From positions 1 to 64,000 of the forward strand of contig CAHJWI010000003.1 of assembly GCA_903642225.1 (NCBI GenBank): DNA of 64,000 bases, given 5' to 3'. The stretch is from Acidobacteriaceae bacterium. GTDB taxonomy: Bacteria; Acidobacteriota; Terriglobia; Terriglobales; Acidobacteriaceae. The notes beneath the pieces were generated by a model. It saw only the letters and a list, made by a program, of their open reading frames with translations, did not search any database and was not told where the DNA came from. This document shows positions 24,459 through 32,559 of this stretch, piece after piece. The position numbers and the translations under genes were made by a program. Every line of letters begins with the position of its first letter. The stretch's first letter is position 1.

Positions 24459-25676
24459 TCAGGCAGTGAACTCGCCCTGCAGCTTGACGACGCGGCCGGC
24501 CTTGGGCAGCGGGATGGAGCCGAACCAGACTTCCTTGCGGGCCTGGAAGCTGGTGCGGTAGCCGCCGGAGTCGAAGGTATGGGTGGCCGAGGTAATGCGG
24601 TACAGGCCGCTGAACTGGTCACCGAGGCCGTTCAGGCGGATCACGCGGCTGGCCTTGATGGCGGGGTTGCCGATGGTGCTACCGGAGCCGGTGAGGCGGT
24701 TGTTGAGGCGCGGGAGAAGCTCGGTGAGGATGCCGCGCGCGGCGGCGGCGTAGCCGGTGGGCTTGATGGAGAGAACCTTGCCCTGGGCCTCAGGGCCGAG
24801 GATCTCGTCGATCTCGCCGATGAGGCTTGGGTAGACAGTGAGATTGAAGGCGGCGCGGTCGTAGTCCCAGGAGACGACAAGGACGAACTCGGTTTGCAGC
24901 GCGTCGACCCAGACACGCGCCGCGACGCCGAAAAGGTCGCCCACGGTGGTAAGGCGCGGGGTGAAGTCCATGAGGGAAGAACCGTAGGTGAGCGACAGGC
25001 TGGGCGTGTACTGCTGGATGAGGAACTGGAACTTGAGGATGCGGCCCTTGGGGCTTTGGGTGTGATCGATGAAGACTTCCCAGCCGTTGTCGTGTGCGAG
25101 GGTGGTCAGGAAATCGAAGTCGGACTGGCTCTCCTGGCGGCGGATGTTGACTTCGCCGAAGCCGGGGAAGGAGAGAAAGCTGGCGATGGTGAGCAGGACG
25201 CTCAGCGCGCCGCCGAGTGGGTCGGGCTCAGGGATGAGGAGGTTCGTCGCGCTGACCAGGCTGGCAACGACGACATCGGGCAGAGGAAAGTTGCCGATGG
25301 AAGGAATGCTGATGCGGAAGGCGCGGTCCTTGGTTCCCTTGGTGAGGCGGTTCAGGAAGTCCTGCGCCGTGACACGTATGGTGGGCATGCCATCGGAGGG
25401 AAAGGATGGTTCGACGCCGGTGATCTCGCCGACGAAGACCTCCTCGAGAGGATCGGGTGCGTAGCCGATTGAGAGAGAGAAGGAGGTATCGACGGTGAGC
25501 AGAGGATGGTCCAGCCAGCGCAAGGAGGGATTGGCGATCGAGACCTCGACGCGGTCGGCGCCCTGCATGCCGTCTTCGTAGGTGACGCTGGAGATCGATC
25601 CGCGCATGGCCACGGGGAGTGGCTGGCCATTGAGGCGGATGACGAACTCGGGAGCGTAGGTGGCGTACTTGGGCAT
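24459..25676 (-). CDS. phage late control D (gpD/gp27)-like hub protein
   Basis: The start at 25676 (MPKYATYAPEF) lies 2 bases after the LysM gene stop; the longer ORF is read-through of the neighbour in another frame. The 405-residue protein has VTYEDGMQGADRVEVSIANP, FVGEITGVEPSFPSDGMPTIRVTAQDFLNRL, REESQ-type QESQSDFDFLTTLAHDNGWEV and a C-terminal LYRITSATHTFDSGGYRTSF. These match the gpD/gp27 hub fold that links the tube to the spike and corresponds to the N-terminal half of VgrG or Afp8. It ends 10 bases before the spike gene. Confidence 0.88.
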   Translation of the reverse strand: MPKYATYAPEFVIRLNGQPLPVAMRGSISSVTYEDGMQGADRVEVSIANPSLRWLDHPLLTVDTSFSLSIGYAPDPLEEVFVGEITGVEPSFPSDGMPTIRVTAQDFLNRLTKGTKDRAFRISIPSIGNFPLPDVVVASLVSATNLLIPEPDPLGGALSVLLTIASFLSFPGFGEVNIRRQESQSDFDFLTTLAHDNGWEVFIDHTQSPKGRILKFQFLIQQYTPSLSLTYGSSLMDFTPRLTTVGDLFGVAARVWVDALQTEFVLVVSWDYDRAAFNLTVYPSLIGEIDEILGPEAQGKVLSIKPTGYAAAARGILTELLPRLNNRLTGSGSTIGNPAIKASRVIRLNGLGDQFSGLYRITSATHTFDSGGYRTSFQARKEVWFGSIPLPKAGRVVKLQGEFTA

Positions 25677-25678
25677 GG

Positions 25679-26332
25679 CTACTGGACGACCTCGCCGCTC
25701 TCGGGATCGGTATAGGGCAGTGCTGGAATGGTGAGTTGCTGACCGGCGTAGAGTCGGCGCGGGTCGTCGATGCGATTGGCGATGGCGATCGGGCGCCAGA
25801 GGGTTGGGTCGGAATAGAAGCGCGTGGCAATGGAGGGCAGCGTGTCGGGCTGGAGCACGACGTAGAGCTTGGTCCAGTCGGCGGTCTGCCGCTTGACCTG
25901 GAGCGCTTCGTGCTCGGGGTCGACGAACTCGGTGAAGCTGGCGCTGATGCGCGCGCGGACGGGCCGGCCATCGTTGAGGAAGAGGATGAATTTCTGGCTC
26001 GCCTTGGTCAGCACGCAGCGGAACTGCAGGGACGCCCAGGCAACGACGAGGATCGGCGGCGCGTGGAGTTCCGGGTCGATCTCCATAAGATGGACGAACT
26101 TTTCCGTCTCGAGTCGAACGTCGGTGAGGCGTTCGTAGGTGTCGAAGAGAAGCTCCATGTCGAGCGTGCGCAGGTTGCCGTGGGCGAACTGGATCAGCGG
26201 TGAGCCGAGGCCGGGAATAGACTGCGAGGCGAAGTTGTTGTCGCGGTTGAGGCTGTACTCCTCGGGGTTGAACATGACGTCGAGGCTGGCACCGGAGTAC
26301 TCGATGGTGATCTTCGCTTTGGTGAGCGGCAT
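25679..26332 (-). CDS. LysM-domain baseplate/hub protein (Afp7-like)
   Basis: The start at 26332 has an excellent ribosome binding site (AGGAGGA, 4 bases before ATG). The 217-residue product begins KAKITIEYSGASLDVMFNPEEYSLNRDNNFASQSIPGLG, the common start of eCIS and phage gp53/LysM hub proteins. The C-terminal LysM (WTKLYVVLQPDTLPSIATRFYSDPTLWRPIAIANRI, LYAGQQLTIPAL) probably clamps the baseplate rather than binding free peptidoglycan. Equivalent to Afp7/Pvc7. It is closely packed between the Arg-rich protein and the gpD gene. Confidence 0.9.
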   Translation of the reverse strand: MPLTKAKITIEYSGASLDVMFNPEEYSLNRDNNFASQSIPGLGSPLIQFAHGNLRTLDMELLFDTYERLTDVRLETEKFVHLMEIDPELHAPPILVVAWASLQFRCVLTKASQKFILFLNDGRPVRARISASFTEFVDPEHEALQVKRQTADWTKLYVVLQPDTLPSIATRFYSDPTLWRPIAIANRIDDPRRLYAGQQLTIPALPYTDPESGEVVQ

Positions 26333-26340
26333 GCTTCCTC

Positions 26341-27078
26341 CTAGATCCTTCCCAGACGTTCGCGGCGTGCCACAATGCGGCGATCGATGCGCTGAAGAAC
26401 CTGGTCGACGAGGTGGTCGAGGTTGAGGGCGGGGGGCATGGGCGATGTGTGGCTCTCGACGGTGGGCAGGCTTCGCGGAGAGTGGAGGATTCGAGGCTGG
26501 GGCGCGGCTGGCACGAGGGCGGCGACGGGAGCGAGCCCGCGCCGCAGCGTCATGCGTGTCTCTGGAAGCTGCGCAGGACGGGCTCGCCAGGTTCGCTCGA
26601 CGATCCGCTCGGATCTGCTGCCTGGACTCTTCGTGCGCTCGGTGAACCGCTTCTCTAGCGTGGTGATGAATTCCTGCCGGGTGGTCTGACGATGCTTGGT
26701 AAAGGTGTGGCGTTCTGTCCGTGGGACGACGACCGTGCTGCGAAGAACACGAGTGGGCAGCGGCGCTCTCGGTGCAGGTCGAGGCGCGGAGACCGGGCTC
26801 AGAGGAACGAGTGGGTAGTTGTAGCTCTGCGTCAGTTTCTGGAACGTGTTCGCGACGGTGCGAAGCTCGGTGGACCAGGAGAGATGCGGATGAAGAACCA
26901 GCGTGGAGTGAAGCCAGCGCTGCTGGACGGAGTTGAAGCGGCGGGTGCGCTGCGCGTGCCATTGCAGAGCGAGGTGCGTGGTGACCTCACGTTCGAAGCG
27001 AGCTTGGAAGCCTCGCGACCATGAGGTCCAGTCGCGGACACGAGCCCGCGGGAGCTTTCTCAACATCGAAGGTCTCAT
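26341..27078 (-). CDS. eCIS-associated hypothetical protein with conserved C-terminal helix
   Basis: A 245-residue, strongly basic protein rich in Arg, Pro and Thr. The only conserved-looking part is the C-terminal end, NLDHLVDQVLQRIDRRIVARRERLGRI, a helix seen in small proteins at the same position of other eCIS clusters. Its ATG overlaps the previous stop by 4 bases (ATGA). The central region is low complexity and probably disordered. It sits between the tube/assembly genes and LysM, where a tape-measure or scaffold would be expected, but is far shorter than usual tape measures. The function is not known. Confidence 0.6.
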   Translation of the reverse strand: MRPSMLRKLPRARVRDWTSWSRGFQARFEREVTTHLALQWHAQRTRRFNSVQQRWLHSTLVLHPHLSWSTELRTVANTFQKLTQSYNYPLVPLSPVSAPRPAPRAPLPTRVLRSTVVVPRTERHTFTKHRQTTRQEFITTLEKRFTERTKSPGSRSERIVERTWRARPAQLPETRMTLRRGLAPVAALVPAAPQPRILHSPRSLPTVESHTSPMPPALNLDHLVDQVLQRIDRRIVARRERLGRI

Positions 27079-27296
27079 GATCCGGCTCCTTTCTCCGCTT
27101 CTTCGTTCAGGTGTTCGTTGATGCTGGAGATCTGCTGCACCCAGCGTCTTCGTTCGGCGTGTTCAAGCTCCAGCAGCTCCTGGTGCGGCCAGTGAAAGTG
27201 AAAGGCGATGAAGGCTACCTCCTCGTAAAGCGGTTCGAGAGGGTAGCCGATTATTCCCCCGCGTTGCTGGTCTCCAACGCGAAGGCGTGCTCGCAC
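27075..27296 (-). CDS. small conserved eCIS tail protein (DUF6760-like), overlaps upstream gene
   Basis: The conserved part is about 59 residues: GYPLEPLYEEVAFIAFHFHW, ending in ELEHAERRRWVQQI and SINEHLNEEAEKGAGS. It starts exactly at the stop of the upstream gene, in its -1 frame. The only upstream in-frame start is GTG at 27296; it has no visible ribosome binding site and adds 14 residues unlike the family (RARLRVGDQQRGG). A run of five G at 27256-27260 lies in the overlap, so expression by -1 frameshifting is a second possibility, as for lambda G/GT tail chaperones. Probably a tail-assembly factor. Confidence 0.6.
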   Translation of the reverse strand: MRARLRVGDQQRGGIIGYPLEPLYEEVAFIAFHFHWPHQELLELEHAERRRWVQQISSINEHLNEEAEKGAGS

Positions 27297-27613
27297 TTTG
27301 GGCAGACGACCGGATCGGCGGTGCCATCGACCCGGTTGAGCTGGTTGTAGAGCGCCTGGAGGTGCGCAAGGTCGGCGGAGTAGAGTCCCTCCATCACCTT
27401 GGGAGTGATCTGCGAGACGCCCCCAAGACGGGTGACGACCCGCGCAAGAAGAACCACGATGAGGTACGCGCTGTTTGCCTGCACCCGTGGGTCCTTGAGC
27501 GGAAGGATCTCGTCTGCCGCGGTAGCCAGGCGCATCGTTCCTTCCCGATGCAGATTGCCATCGGGATCGAGATAGCCGAGCGGCAGCGTGAAGTCGACCT
27601 CGGTACGAAACAT
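27251..27613 (-). CDS. T4-type baseplate/tail assembly protein
   Basis: The protein has 120 residues: FRTEVDFTLPLGYLDPDGNLHREGTMRLATAADEILPL, DPRVQANSAYLIVVLLARVVTRLG and ITPKVMEGLYSADLAHLQALY. This is the T4_baseplate (PF12322-like) family found right after the tube gene in eCIS clusters. A short CPKCEHAF zinc-knuckle-like end follows. Its ATG overlaps the tube stop (TAATG). Probably an assembly chaperone rather than part of the finished particle; that is inference from phage relatives. Confidence 0.82.
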   Translation of the reverse strand: MFRTEVDFTLPLGYLDPDGNLHREGTMRLATAADEILPLKDPRVQANSAYLIVVLLARVVTRLGGVSQITPKVMEGLYSADLAHLQALYNQLNRVDGTADPVVCPKCEHAFALETSNAGE

Positions 27614-28056
27614 TAGCTTCTCTCCAACCGCTCGTAGGCCACTTCAAGCGTTTCGATGGCGAGCTCGTTGCCCTTGGCGTTGAAGGCCGGTGCGGTGTAC
27701 TTCACCGGGAAGGCCTGAAAGAGGTTCCAGCGAAAGACCTCCTTGCCGGCCATGTCGATCTGCAGGACGGAGATGTTCTTGCGGATCTTCTCCGTCCGGC
27801 CGGTCATGACATCTTCAAACCATGTGTAGATCCGCAGGTCATCGGTGAAGCCACGCTTGAAGGAAAGGTTGGAGTGCTTGGTTGGCCCGGGAAACTTGCG
27901 CATGCCGAGGCTGTCGCCGCCTTCTCGGTACTCGGTGACGTCGATGGTGGCGTCAATGCCGCCGACCTCCTGGAAGCGAGCGTTGATGATGCCATCGATC
28001 TCCACCGAAAACTGGTAAGAGCGGTAGTAGACGGGCTGTTGTCCTGGTTGGGGCAT
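27613..28056 (-). CDS. contractile injection system inner tube protein
   Basis: The protein has 147 residues. YQFSVEIDGIINARFQEVGGID, TIDVTEYREGGDS and KFPGPTKHSNLSFKRGFTDD are the hallmarks of the gp19-like tube family (TIGR02241 type; Afp1/Afp5, Pvc1). The C-terminal FPVKYTAPAFNAKGNELAIETLEVAYERLE is equally typical. Only one tube gene is present in this locus, whereas Afp has three. GGAGG precedes the ATG. Hexamers of this protein form the needle that carries cargo. Confidence 0.95.
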   Translation of the reverse strand: MPQPGQQPVYYRSYQFSVEIDGIINARFQEVGGIDATIDVTEYREGGDSLGMRKFPGPTKHSNLSFKRGFTDDLRIYTWFEDVMTGRTEKIRKNISVLQIDMAGKEVFRWNLFQAFPVKYTAPAFNAKGNELAIETLEVAYERLERS

Positions 28057-28085
28057 AAGAGGGTCCTCCGTGGATTGGTTTCTAA

Positions 28086-29240
28086 CTAGGCGCTGCTGGC
28101 GCTCTGCAGCAGCAGGCCGATGCGGACGATGATGAACTCGGCCGGATAACTCACGCGAAGACCAACTTCGAGAGTGAGGGTGCCGTTGGCCGCGTCAAGA
28201 TCGGTGTTGAAGATGTCGGGAAAGCGGACGTAGAAGGCGTCGTCGGCGGTAGCTCCAAAGAGCGCGCCGTCTCGCCATACGCCGTTGAGGAAGTCGCGCA
28301 CGCTCCGGGTAATGGTCTTGCGCAGAGCGAGCGTGTTGGGCTCGAAGATGGCGAAGCGCAGCCCGACCTTCAACGACTGCTCGATGTAGGTCGTGAGGCG
28401 TCGAACGTTGATGTAGCGGAACGTCTTGTCGGCAGCGTCGCTCACCATGACGGTACGCGCACCCCAGACCACGGGACCTTCGGCGAAGTTGCGGATTGCG
28501 TTGACGCCGTCGTTGTTGAGTGCGTTCTGATCCGCGTCGGAGAGCAGGTGTTCGAGCGCGAGGGCGCCTAGCACAATCTCGTTGGCGGGCGCCTTGTGCA
28601 CGCCCTGCAGGCCGTCGACGCGAGCGTAGACCCCGGCGAGATGCCCCGTGGGCGGCATCCAGATGGGCTTGTTGACGGTGTCCTTCTCGTCGCCGGAGAG
28701 CAGGGGCATGACCTGGATTCGGGGGTAGTAGAAGGCGGCCCAAATGGAGTCCTTGGGCCGCTGGGCGCCTCCCGAGAGCAGGGTGGCCAGATCGGCGGTC
28801 TTGTGAGGAGAGTCGAGGATGGCGAAGCGGTCGCCGGTCGTGAAGGCCTGGGTTTCAAGCGCAAGATAGACGCTCGGGTCCGTGCTTCCGGGCGCGGCGA
28901 TGATCTCTACGTTGGTGAGCACCCCGAGCAGGCCAATGCCCTTGACGATGTCGGACGCAGCATCCGAGTCCGCGTTGACGACGTAGCACTCGGCGCCGCC
29001 ATTGAGGAAGAAGCCCTGCACAGCGAAGGAGAGTGGTGTACTGACGGTCGCATCGGCGATGTAGTCTTTGGTGAACTGATCGAAGCTCGTGACCAGCCGC
29101 GGAATCATGGAAAACTGGCCGCCCTTGGGCGATTTTCCGACGAATCCGGCAGTGCTCGTTCCGACGCCTGAGATAGGAGGACCAGAGAGTTGAACCTCTT
29201 TGATCTTGACTCCGGGCAGTGTTGGGAATGTGGTAGCCAT
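28086..29240 (-). CDS. contractile sheath protein
   Basis: The protein has 384 residues. It begins FPTLPGVKIKEVQLSGPPISGVGTSTAGFVG, and the C-terminal domain is RRLTTYIEQSLKVGLRFAIFEPN, RKTITRSVRDFLNGVWRDGALFG, LEVGLRVSYPAEFIIVRI. These are the conserved gp18/Afp2-type sheath core. The length matches the small eCIS sheaths (about 350-400 residues). It is the only sheath gene. A spaced AAAGGAG lies upstream. It wraps the tube and contracts to drive it through a membrane. Confidence 0.96.
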   Translation of the reverse strand: MATTFPTLPGVKIKEVQLSGPPISGVGTSTAGFVGKSPKGGQFSMIPRLVTSFDQFTKDYIADATVSTPLSFAVQGFFLNGGAECYVVNADSDAASDIVKGIGLLGVLTNVEIIAAPGSTDPSVYLALETQAFTTGDRFAILDSPHKTADLATLLSGGAQRPKDSIWAAFYYPRIQVMPLLSGDEKDTVNKPIWMPPTGHLAGVYARVDGLQGVHKAPANEIVLGALALEHLLSDADQNALNNDGVNAIRNFAEGPVVWGARTVMVSDAADKTFRYINVRRLTTYIEQSLKVGLRFAIFEPNTLALRKTITRSVRDFLNGVWRDGALFGATADDAFYVRFPDIFNTDLDAANGTLTLEVGLRVSYPAEFIIVRIGLLLQSASSA

Positions 29241-29257
29241 CCTGGTTTCGATCTCCT

Positions 29258-30133
29258 TTACGGGGTGAGCTTGAACGTGTGTGTGGCTGGCGGATCTGAG
29301 GGGATGCTGATACTCCGGGTGAGCGAGGTCCTACCCGGAGCGGCAGCGGTAAAAGTGTGGGATCCGGGAACAAGGCCCGTGATGATGTAGCGTCCCTGCG
29401 AGTCGGTAGCCGCTACCTGCTTGCCTTCCACCCAGGTGAGTGATGCGTCAGAAATCGGTGAGTCATCTTCGGCCTTGACCACGAAGCCGCCGACATCCAG
29501 GCGCTGTTCGACCGCGCCGGAGTCCACCAACGAGAAGCGCTGGATAAGAGTGACAACGATGGGTGAGGGGGCCTGATCGAGGAGAAGGTCGAGCGGAGCG
29601 GTGGCGATAAGCATGACGGCCGGCCGCCAGGGCAGCTGCATGGTGCTCCAGAAATCATTGAGGACGCGGGGCGGTTCCGGTGGCGCCACGCTGAGGTAGA
29701 CGTGCGCGTTCTGAAAGACCACGCCGCCCCCGATACCGAAGGTTCCGGGGACGACGTCAGGGTTGCGTAAAAGAACACGCATGGCCTCTGAAAGAGCCTG
29801 ATGTTCGTCGAGGATGGGGTTTGTCATCTCGCTGTCTTCAGTTGAGCTCCAGGCGGAGATGAGGTAGTGGCAGTCGAGGTAGACCGGTGCCTGCGAGAGC
29901 GCGACGGAGCCGTCGGAAAGCGCGACCGGATCCCACTCGCCACGGCGGAAGTTGCGATTCTCACGGACTTCGTACAGGTAGATGTTGAGCTTCAAGCCGA
30001 CGCCGGCGAGCACCTTGGTGCGCCAGTCGGTGTCGGGGATGGTGAAGTGCAGCTCCGGCTTCGCGGGTGGCGGCGTCGCGGTCCATCCGGTGTCGAGGAT
30101 GCTTTCGATGAGGGTATCGACGAGATCAAGCAT
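29258..30133 (-). CDS. DUF4255-domain tail terminator/cap protein with C-terminal Ig-like domain
   Basis: The protein has 291 residues. Residues about 1-190 (LDLVDTLIESILDTGWTA, LNIYLYEVRENRNFRRGEW, YLDCHYLISAWSSTEDSEM, LDEHQALSEAMRVLLRNPDV) are the DUF4255 domain of Afp16/Pvc16 terminator proteins, which close the distal end of the sheath and tube. The last 75 residues (DDSPISDASLTWVEGKQVAATDSQGRYIITGLVPGSHTF) add a carboxypeptidase-regulatory/PEGA-like beta domain not needed for the cap, perhaps exposed at the particle end. The start overlaps the AAA gene stop by 8 bases. Confidence 0.88.
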   Translation of the reverse strand: MLDLVDTLIESILDTGWTATPPPAKPELHFTIPDTDWRTKVLAGVGLKLNIYLYEVRENRNFRRGEWDPVALSDGSVALSQAPVYLDCHYLISAWSSTEDSEMTNPILDEHQALSEAMRVLLRNPDVVPGTFGIGGGVVFQNAHVYLSVAPPEPPRVLNDFWSTMQLPWRPAVMLIATAPLDLLLDQAPSPIVVTLIQRFSLVDSGAVEQRLDVGGFVVKAEDDSPISDASLTWVEGKQVAATDSQGRYIITGLVPGSHTFTAAAPGRTSLTRSISIPSDPPATHTFKLTP

Positions 30134-32225
30134 GCTGCAGCGCTACCTCCATCTCGGAGGTCGAGATGACCTTGCCGACCTTCTCGTATTCGCGGCGCAC
30201 TGCGTGGAGGATGTCGCTCAGATTCACGGGCCTGGATTGGCCGGCGGCGAGGAAGGCCGCGGAAAGCGCGACGTTCTTGATGTTGCCGCCGCTCAGTTTG
30301 AAGTGCTTGGCAAGCTGCTGGAAGTCCAGCTCGGGGTCGAGACGCGTCTGTTTCGGCCAGATCTGCTTCCATATGACAGAGCGATCGGCTTCGCTGGGGA
30401 AGGGAAAGTGAACGGTGAAGGCGAGGCGGCGCACCAGGGCGGGATCCATGTTCCCCTGCAGGTTCGTGGTAAGGATGGTGACGCCTTCGTACTCGTCCAT
30501 CTTCTGCAGCAGGTAGCTGACCTCGATGTTGGCGAAGCGGTCGTGCGAGCTTGCGGTGGGCGTGCGCTTGCCGAACAGCGCATCGCCTTCATCGAAGAGC
30601 AGGACGGCGTTGCTCCTGGCGGCGGAATTGAAGATGCGCTCGAGATTCTGCTCGGTCTCGCCAATCCACTTGCTGAGCGTGGTGGAGAGATCGATGCGGA
30701 AGAGATCAAGTCCAACCCTGTTGGCGATGACTTCGGCGGCCATGGTCTTGCCGGTGCCTGACGGCCCGGAGAAGAGGACGGGAATGCCTTTGCCGGCGGA
30801 GAGCTTCTTGCCGAAGCCACCGCTCTCAAGCACCTCCTGGCGATGAACGACGCGCTGGCAAATCTCGTCGAGCTGATCGCATGCGTCCTGCGGCAGGACG
30901 AGGTCGGACATCCTGTACATGGGCTGAATGCGCGAAGTAAGGGAGGCGAGTTCGGCATCGCTTTGCGCGCGGGCGGCGCGCAGGAGCTCCTGCTCGACTT
31001 CGGCCTGGGCAGGTCTTTGCGTGGTGCTCGAGAGCCACTCCACGCGCTGACGGGCCGACTCGACCGCGGCATGAATCTCTTCGGCCTCGTGGCTGAAGCT
31101 CCCGGCGAGCGTTGTGACCGCGTCGGGGCTCGCATAGAGGCCGGCGGCGGCGACCTCCTTCTGCCAGAGGAGCCGGCGTGTGGAGAAATCGGAGGCAGGA
31201 AAGTCGATGCTGAGAAAGCCGAGGTCGCTGAGCTCTCGGGCGACCGCGCTATGGGTGCTGGAGATAATCGTCACACCATCGTACTGAACGAGCACCTTGA
31301 GAAAGGCCTGGACGGCGGGCAGGTCGTCGGAGCTTCCCAATCCCTTGAGGAACAACACGGCCGACTCCTGAAAGGCTTGGCGGGTGAGCAGCGTTGCAAC
31401 GGCTGGCGCATCGCTGCGCCATTTCGGGTGCCGATCCAGGTCGGCGGTGAGCAAGGGAAGTTGAAGGACCGACGCGGTCGTGCGCGCTGCATTGTCTTTC
31501 ACCCCTACAAGCGGGCCCGAGAAGAGAAGGCGGGCGGAGCGTTTCTGCTTGCAAACCGTGGTGACATAAACAGCAAGCCGCTCGGGGATTGCAGGATCCG
31601 GCTGCGGTGCCGGGACTCTGCGTTCAAGGGTGGTGAAGCCGGCGAGCCTGGGATCAAGCGCGTCGTCGCCGGAGAGAAGGCGGACGGCGGAGTCGTCGGC
31701 CTTGAGATAGAAGGCAAGCAGCGGGGGCTCTGCCTGGGCGGGGTCCGGTTGCAGGCGGAGCAGACCGGATTGGACCAGCGGAGCGTCCGTGGAAAAGCGA
31801 GCGCGGTTGAGGAGCTTCTCTGCCGCGTCTCGGGAAAGAAGGTCGAGGGCCAGATTTACAGTTGGCTTGCGCCGGGAGACGTCGTCCTGCAGGTAGGCAT
31901 AGATGCGTTCGTAGCGAAGATCGAGATCGGGTGCAGCTGCGATCAAAAGGACCGCCTGGTCGAAGTCGGAGAGGCCGAGCCTCGAGAAGATCTCACTGCC
32001 GGGAAGCTGAGAGCAGGCGTCGATAAAGTCGACGGCGGACTCTGCGTTGCCGATGGTCTCGGTACGATCGACGAGTGAGTCGATCTCGCTCTCGCTGATG
32101 TAAAGGCCTCGGAACTCTTCCCTGCGATCGCTGTCCTCGCCTGCGTGGAAGAGGTGTCGTGCGCGCTCGACGGCATCACGCAGCAGGCGGTCGAGGTTCG
32201 GCAGCAACTTCGTAATGGCGGCCAT
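30126..32225 (-). CDS. AAA+ ATPase of the injection system (Afp15/Pvc15-like)
   Basis: The protein has 699 residues. The C-terminal AAA module has Walker A FSGPSGTGKTMAAEV (about 485), Walker B VLLFDEGDALFG (about 540), sensor ILTTNLQGNMDPALVRR and an arginine finger region. The N-terminal 450 residues include a degenerate second ATPase-like region (LLFSGPLVGVKDNAART) and helical segments typical of eCIS ATPases. Such ATPases are needed for particle assembly or cargo loading and stay in the cell. GGAGG precedes the ATG. It is the first gene of the minus-strand series, so the main promoter should lie in 32226-32560. Confidence 0.9.
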   Translation of the reverse strand: MAAITKLLPNLDRLLRDAVERARHLFHAGEDSDRREEFRGLYISESEIDSLVDRTETIGNAESAVDFIDACSQLPGSEIFSRLGLSDFDQAVLLIAAAPDLDLRYERIYAYLQDDVSRRKPTVNLALDLLSRDAAEKLLNRARFSTDAPLVQSGLLRLQPDPAQAEPPLLAFYLKADDSAVRLLSGDDALDPRLAGFTTLERRVPAPQPDPAIPERLAVYVTTVCKQKRSARLLFSGPLVGVKDNAARTTASVLQLPLLTADLDRHPKWRSDAPAVATLLTRQAFQESAVLFLKGLGSSDDLPAVQAFLKVLVQYDGVTIISSTHSAVARELSDLGFLSIDFPASDFSTRRLLWQKEVAAAGLYASPDAVTTLAGSFSHEAEEIHAAVESARQRVEWLSSTTQRPAQAEVEQELLRAARAQSDAELASLTSRIQPMYRMSDLVLPQDACDQLDEICQRVVHRQEVLESGGFGKKLSAGKGIPVLFSGPSGTGKTMAAEVIANRVGLDLFRIDLSTTLSKWIGETEQNLERIFNSAARSNAVLLFDEGDALFGKRTPTASSHDRFANIEVSYLLQKMDEYEGVTILTTNLQGNMDPALVRRLAFTVHFPFPSEADRSVIWKQIWPKQTRLDPELDFQQLAKHFKLSGGNIKNVALSAAFLAAGQSRPVNLSDILHAVRREYEKVGKVISTSEMEVALQHA

Positions 32226-32559
32226 GCGGCGTTCCTCCGATCCTTGAACGAGGCGTGCCAGGCTATGAGGCGTTTGCCCTGGGGTGCTGTATCGCAGAAG
32301 CTGTGAAACTGTACGGACTTATACGCAGGTCTGACGCAGAGCAGAGGAAGGGCCGGTTCCAAGGGACGAAGCGGTGCAGTCTGAAGAAGCTACAGGCTCG
32401 AGAAGCTACAGGCTCGCTGACAGCGTATCTCGCTTGAACTTTTATACAAACCAGAGAAGCTCGGGCCGAACTACTTAAACAACGTCGGCATTTATACGTG
32501 CTGCTGCTCTAGAGTGCAAGGTAATTTTTAAAGTAAATCTGAATCACCGCATTCCGCAG
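32226..32559. promoter_or_regulatory. upstream region of the injection-system operon
   Basis: About 330 bases have no supported gene. It must contain the promoter of the minus-strand eCIS series, since the ATPase is its first gene. I cannot assign -35/-10 boxes confidently. A perfect 16-base tandem duplication lies at 32385-32416, and the region is more AT-rich than its surroundings around 32430-32530. Confidence 0.45.
32385..32416. repeat. perfect 16-base tandem duplication
   Basis: AGAAGCTACAGGCTCG occurs twice in direct succession (32385-32400 and 32401-32416). It lies in the operon upstream region and is probably a slippage event; a doubled regulator half-site cannot be excluded. Confidence 0.9.

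Noticed and set aside
27075..27296. Claim that the small DUF6760-like gene has no usable start codon at all
   Set aside because: An in-frame GTG exists at 27296. It lacks a visible ribosome binding site, so frameshifting is kept only as an alternative.
3654..32225. Prophage or type VI secretion system as the identity of the tail-like cluster
   Set aside because: No capsid, portal, terminase, integrase or lysis genes, and no TssJ/L/M membrane-complex genes. DUF4157 cargo, DUF4255 cap and an Afp15-like ATPase point to eCIS.
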